From positions 1 through 64,000 of the forward strand of contig JAAYEH010000340.1 in NCBI GenBank assembly GCA_012728855.1: a stretch of 64,000 bases of DNA. The letters are read 5' to 3'. Made by a program: the position numbers and the translations under genes. The DNA comes from Rhodopirellula sp. GTDB lineage: Bacteria; Planctomycetota; Planctomycetia; Pirellulales; Thermoguttaceae. Under the pieces are notes generated by a model. That model made no database searches. It saw nothing but the letters and a program-made list of their open reading frames with translations, and was not told the origin of the DNA. Positions 61,680 to 64,000 of this stretch are shown here, in pieces (positions within the stretch are counted from its first letter, which is position 1; each line of letters starts with the position of its first letter).

Positions 61680-64000
61680 TTAGGGCCTCGTTGTCGGCCG
61701 GCTGCGCACGGCGCGGGAGAACATGCCGGAGACGAATACCAGGGCGCAGACGACGATTAGGGCAGCCATCGTGAGCCAGTTCCGATTTCCTCGCGGGGCC
61801 GCCGACACAGAAGCCGCCTCAGGACGAGAAGGGTCCAAATCATCGCCGGCACTTGCGACCGGCGGCAGCGGGGCACTGCTGTCGACCGTTTGCCGGCCGG
61901 GATCCGGCTCGGGAGGTGTCATGACCTGGCCTTCAACCGCTTGCGGCGCCGCGGCAGGCAGGTCGGAAGCGCCGGCCGGCGCCATCGCTTTGGCCAATTC
62001 GACGTTGCCCGTGCGAAGCAGTTGCCGGCGGAACCGTTCCAGCGCGCCGTCGGCAAGCTGGCCGGATGCCTCGGCGAGCTTCTCCGCCATCGCGTTCAGC
62101 TCTGCACCGTCGCAGATGTGCGACGTGCAGGCGGCACCGTGTTGGGCAATCGTCTCCACGTAAACACGCGCCGCCAATTCGAGCGTCTTGCCGTCGAGTT
62201 CCTGGAGACCCTTGCGATGCGTCTCCAAGACCCGCGAGGCGATGTTCTCGAGCGCATGGGGATTGTGCTGGTCGAAAAACTCGCGAAGTCCCAACTGGTG
62301 CTTGTCCTCGAGATAGATCTCGGCATACTTCTTCCAGTCGTCGGCGGTGATCGCATCGCTGACGACATCCCAGCCGAACTGGTTGTCGGCGATGCGGCTG
62401 AAGTATTTCGCCCCGTCGTACCCCTCGCTGACCATCGCTTCGATGAACTCGGGATTGTGATAGCGGCTCAAGAGTTCCAGGACGACGGCCTCCCGTCCGC
62501 TCATCACGCGTTCGCCCTGCACCAGGTCGTTGACATACAGGTCGGGCTGCTTGCCATCGAGCTGCTCGACGGCGAGTGCCAAGGCTCCCTGGTACTCGAA
62601 GTTCTCCGTCAGGTCCATAATGCCGTAGAGGTTGCTGCTGCGGCCGTGGACGACCCCCTGCACGCCGCGAAGCTGTTGCGCAAAAAGCTCGCGTGCCGGC
62701 TGAGACCATCCGCCGCCTGAATAGGCGAACGACATTCGCTGGAGATACTGATCGGCCACCTCGCTCTGCTGCGACCACCGGCCGGAAGACTGCACCAGCC
62801 CTCCGACGCCCGTGCCGTACATCCCGGTCTGCGCTCCGAAGATCCGCACGAGGGCCAGTTCCCGGCTTTCTTCAGGCTTGGTTCCCTTTCCTGTCAACTC
62901 GCGGGCGATTCGCTCGGTGTTGAGGCCGACATGATTCGGCATCCCCGATTCGGCCGGCGCATCGGCGGCCAGCCGCACCGCTTTGTCCAACAACAGCATC
63001 TTGTCCGGAAACGAATCGCGGTACATGCCCGTGACGGTCATCACCACGTCGACTCGCGGCCGACCCAAGGGCGTGATGAGCTTGACATCCTCGAGATCAC
63101 CCCGCGAGTTCCAGACCGGCTCGACACCCAAGAAGCAGAGGATCTCCGCTTCGAGTGCGCCGTGGGTGCGGATCAGCGTGTTGGCCCACAGGGTAACGCT
63201 GAGCTTGCCCGGGTAGTCGCCGTAGCGCCGGCGATGGATTTCGAGAGTCTCTTCCGCCATCCGCTTGCCGACCCTCCATGCCTCTCGCGTCGGCAGCTTG
63301 GCGGAATTGTACTGGTACTGGTTCCTTCCGGTCGGAAAGATGTCCGGATTGGAAAGCGGATCGCCGGGCGGTCCTACCGGGATGAAACGGCCGTCCAGAC
63401 CGCGGGCGAGGAAATCGAGTTCCTGGTTGTGACGCATGTGCCAGGCGGCAGCTTCGATGACGGCACGGGCATCGGCTTTGTCTCCGGCCGGCGGCGCCGG
63501 AGTCTCCGCCCCCGCCACGGCTGCCAGCCACGCCTTCTCTTCGGCCGCTCCCAGACCGCCGTCGCGGAGTACCTGGAACTCGTCGCGGAACATCCGCGGA
63601 AGCATATCCGCCGTGGCCTCCGGGGAATAGGCTTCACCGAAGGTGTGCAACCCCCGCGGGCCGGACTGCGACTGGACATCGGCCAGCCAGTGCTCGATGA
63701 GGTGGACTGCGCGATCTTCGGCGGAACCAAGCGCGGAGGATTGCTCTTGGCCGTCGATGTGCTCGCAGTCCTCGCGGGGCTGGTAACCCAGTTCGCCGGC
63801 CAGCTTCAGGATGCTCTGGTAGTATTCCGCCTGGAGCCCGGCTTGCTGCTGGTCGTGCGCGCGGGCGTAGTGGTTGGTCAACTCCCGGAGCCGGGCGAGT
63901 TCGCCGTACAGTTCGCTTCCGGTCAGGGGAGGGGTGGCGTGCGTCAGGATCACCGCCTGCCCGCGCCGCTTGGCGGCCACCGCTTCGCCGATGCCATCGA
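61680..64000 (-). CDS. Membrane-anchored CobN/BchH-like chelatase subunit, N-terminus outside the window
   Basis: At least 773 codons; the frame is still open at the right edge (IGEAVAAKRRGQAVILTHAT) and the usual CobN length is about 1200-1400 residues, so the N-terminal part is missing. A GTG at 63980 is internal. Family motifs are SELYGELARLRELTNHY, FPTGRNQYQYNSAKLPTREA (GRN signature near the active site), GDYPGKLSVTLWANTLIRTHG, EILCFLGVEPVW, RVDVVMTVTGMYRDSFPD, IFGAQTGMYGTG and YQGALALAV. After a Pro/Ala-rich linker, a C-terminal transmembrane helix (WLTMAALIVVCALVFVSGMF) anchors the protein. Soluble CobN lacks this helix. The form recalls HmuS-type CobN homologues of haem-uptake loci in Bacteroidota. 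Confidence 0.87.
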   Translation of the reverse strand, partial: DGIGEAVAAKRRGQAVILTHATPPLTGSELYGELARLRELTNHYARAHDQQQAGLQAEYYQSILKLAGELGYQPREDCEHIDGQEQSSALGSAEDRAVHLIEHWLADVQSQSGPRGLHTFGEAYSPEATADMLPRMFRDEFQVLRDGGLGAAEEKAWLAAVAGAETPAPPAGDKADARAVIEAAAWHMRHNQELDFLARGLDGRFIPVGPPGDPLSNPDIFPTGRNQYQYNSAKLPTREAWRVGKRMAEETLEIHRRRYGDYPGKLSVTLWANTLIRTHGALEAEILCFLGVEPVWNSRGDLEDVKLITPLGRPRVDVVMTVTGMYRDSFPDKMLLLDKAVRLAADAPAESGMPNHVGLNTERIARELTGKGTKPEESRELALVRIFGAQTGMYGTGVGGLVQSSGRWSQQSEVADQYLQRMSFAYSGGGWSQPARELFAQQLRGVQGVVHGRSSNLYGIMDLTENFEYQGALALAVEQLDGKQPDLYVNDLVQGERVMSGREAVVLELLSRYHNPEFIEAMVSEGYDGAKYFSRIADNQFGWDVVSDAITADDWKKYAEIYLEDKHQLGLREFFDQHNPHALENIASRVLETHRKGLQELDGKTLELAARVYVETIAQHGAACTSHICDGAELNAMAEKLAEASGQLADGALERFRRQLLRTGNVELAKAMAPAGASDLPAAAPQAVEGQVMTPPEPDPGRQTVDSSAPLPPVASAGDDLDPSRPEAASVSAAPRGNRNWLTMAALIVVCALVFVSGMFSRAVRSRPTTRP

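Overview
The window looks like a chromosomal segment of a planctomycete, probably Pirellulales-like; this rests on protein families, not a 16S gene. It is GC-rich. It carries secreted giants with the LEPRxLL-type N-terminal motif, a DUF1598-type protein, a neutral-ceramidase-like exported protein, Tat-exported Gfo/Idh/MocA proteins, many exported or lipoprotein products and numerous intergenic palindromes. No rRNA, CRISPR array or intact transposase was seen; one tRNA-Lys(CTT) is present.

Layout. 0-14 kb, minus strand: two surface or secreted proteins. One is a LEPRxLL/TolB-propeller protein cut by the left edge. The other is a 3672-residue protein with beta-helices, five repeated carbohydrate-binding-like modules and a C-terminal HExxHxxGxxD site. 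14.5-19.4 kb: an exported protein divergent from a Tad/Flp-type cluster (CpaC-like secretin, small lipoprotein, TPR lipoprotein). 19.5-24.3 kb: surface glycan genes (methyltransferase, two GT2 glycosyltransferases, a TMTC-like membrane-TPR protein). 24.6-30.2 kb: GH109-like and Gfo/Idh/MocA Tat proteins, a HEAT-repeat protein and a lipoprotein. 30.7-31.4 kb: a secreted protein with a cysteine about every fifth residue. 31.8-48.8 kb: a glycan-degradation region (phosphoesterase, DUF1598, GH31 and GH123-like genes on plus; GHL6/GH42-like, LVIVD and beta-helix/NPCBM genes on minus). 48.9-52.9 kb: a decayed zone with truncated genes and one intact ceramidase-like gene, ending at tRNA-Lys. 53.5-57.5 kb: a peroxide-stress/electron-transfer operon (PerR/Fur regulator, di-haem peroxidase, Tat phosphoesterase, lipid-anchored cytochrome c). 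57.8-64 kb: DsrE-like protein, Ca2+/Na+ antiporter, LITAF-like zinc ribbon, outer-membrane protein and a membrane-anchored CobN-like chelatase cut by the right edge.

The most distinctive non-coding feature is a family of about 100-bp nested palindromes. Four copies share an identical 46-bp core; two truncated arms also exist, one directly against a glycosyltransferase start codon. Two further palindromes keep only the inner GGGACAGG/CCAGTCCC signature and have unrelated outer arms. The most distinctive protein is the cysteine-pentad protein at 30758-31420, which has its own promoter and terminator and may be a cystine-cross-linked envelope component.

All functions are inferred by reading the sequence; no database search was run. 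Start codons were chosen from Shine-Dalgarno-like sequence and signal peptides and often differ from the longest open frame.
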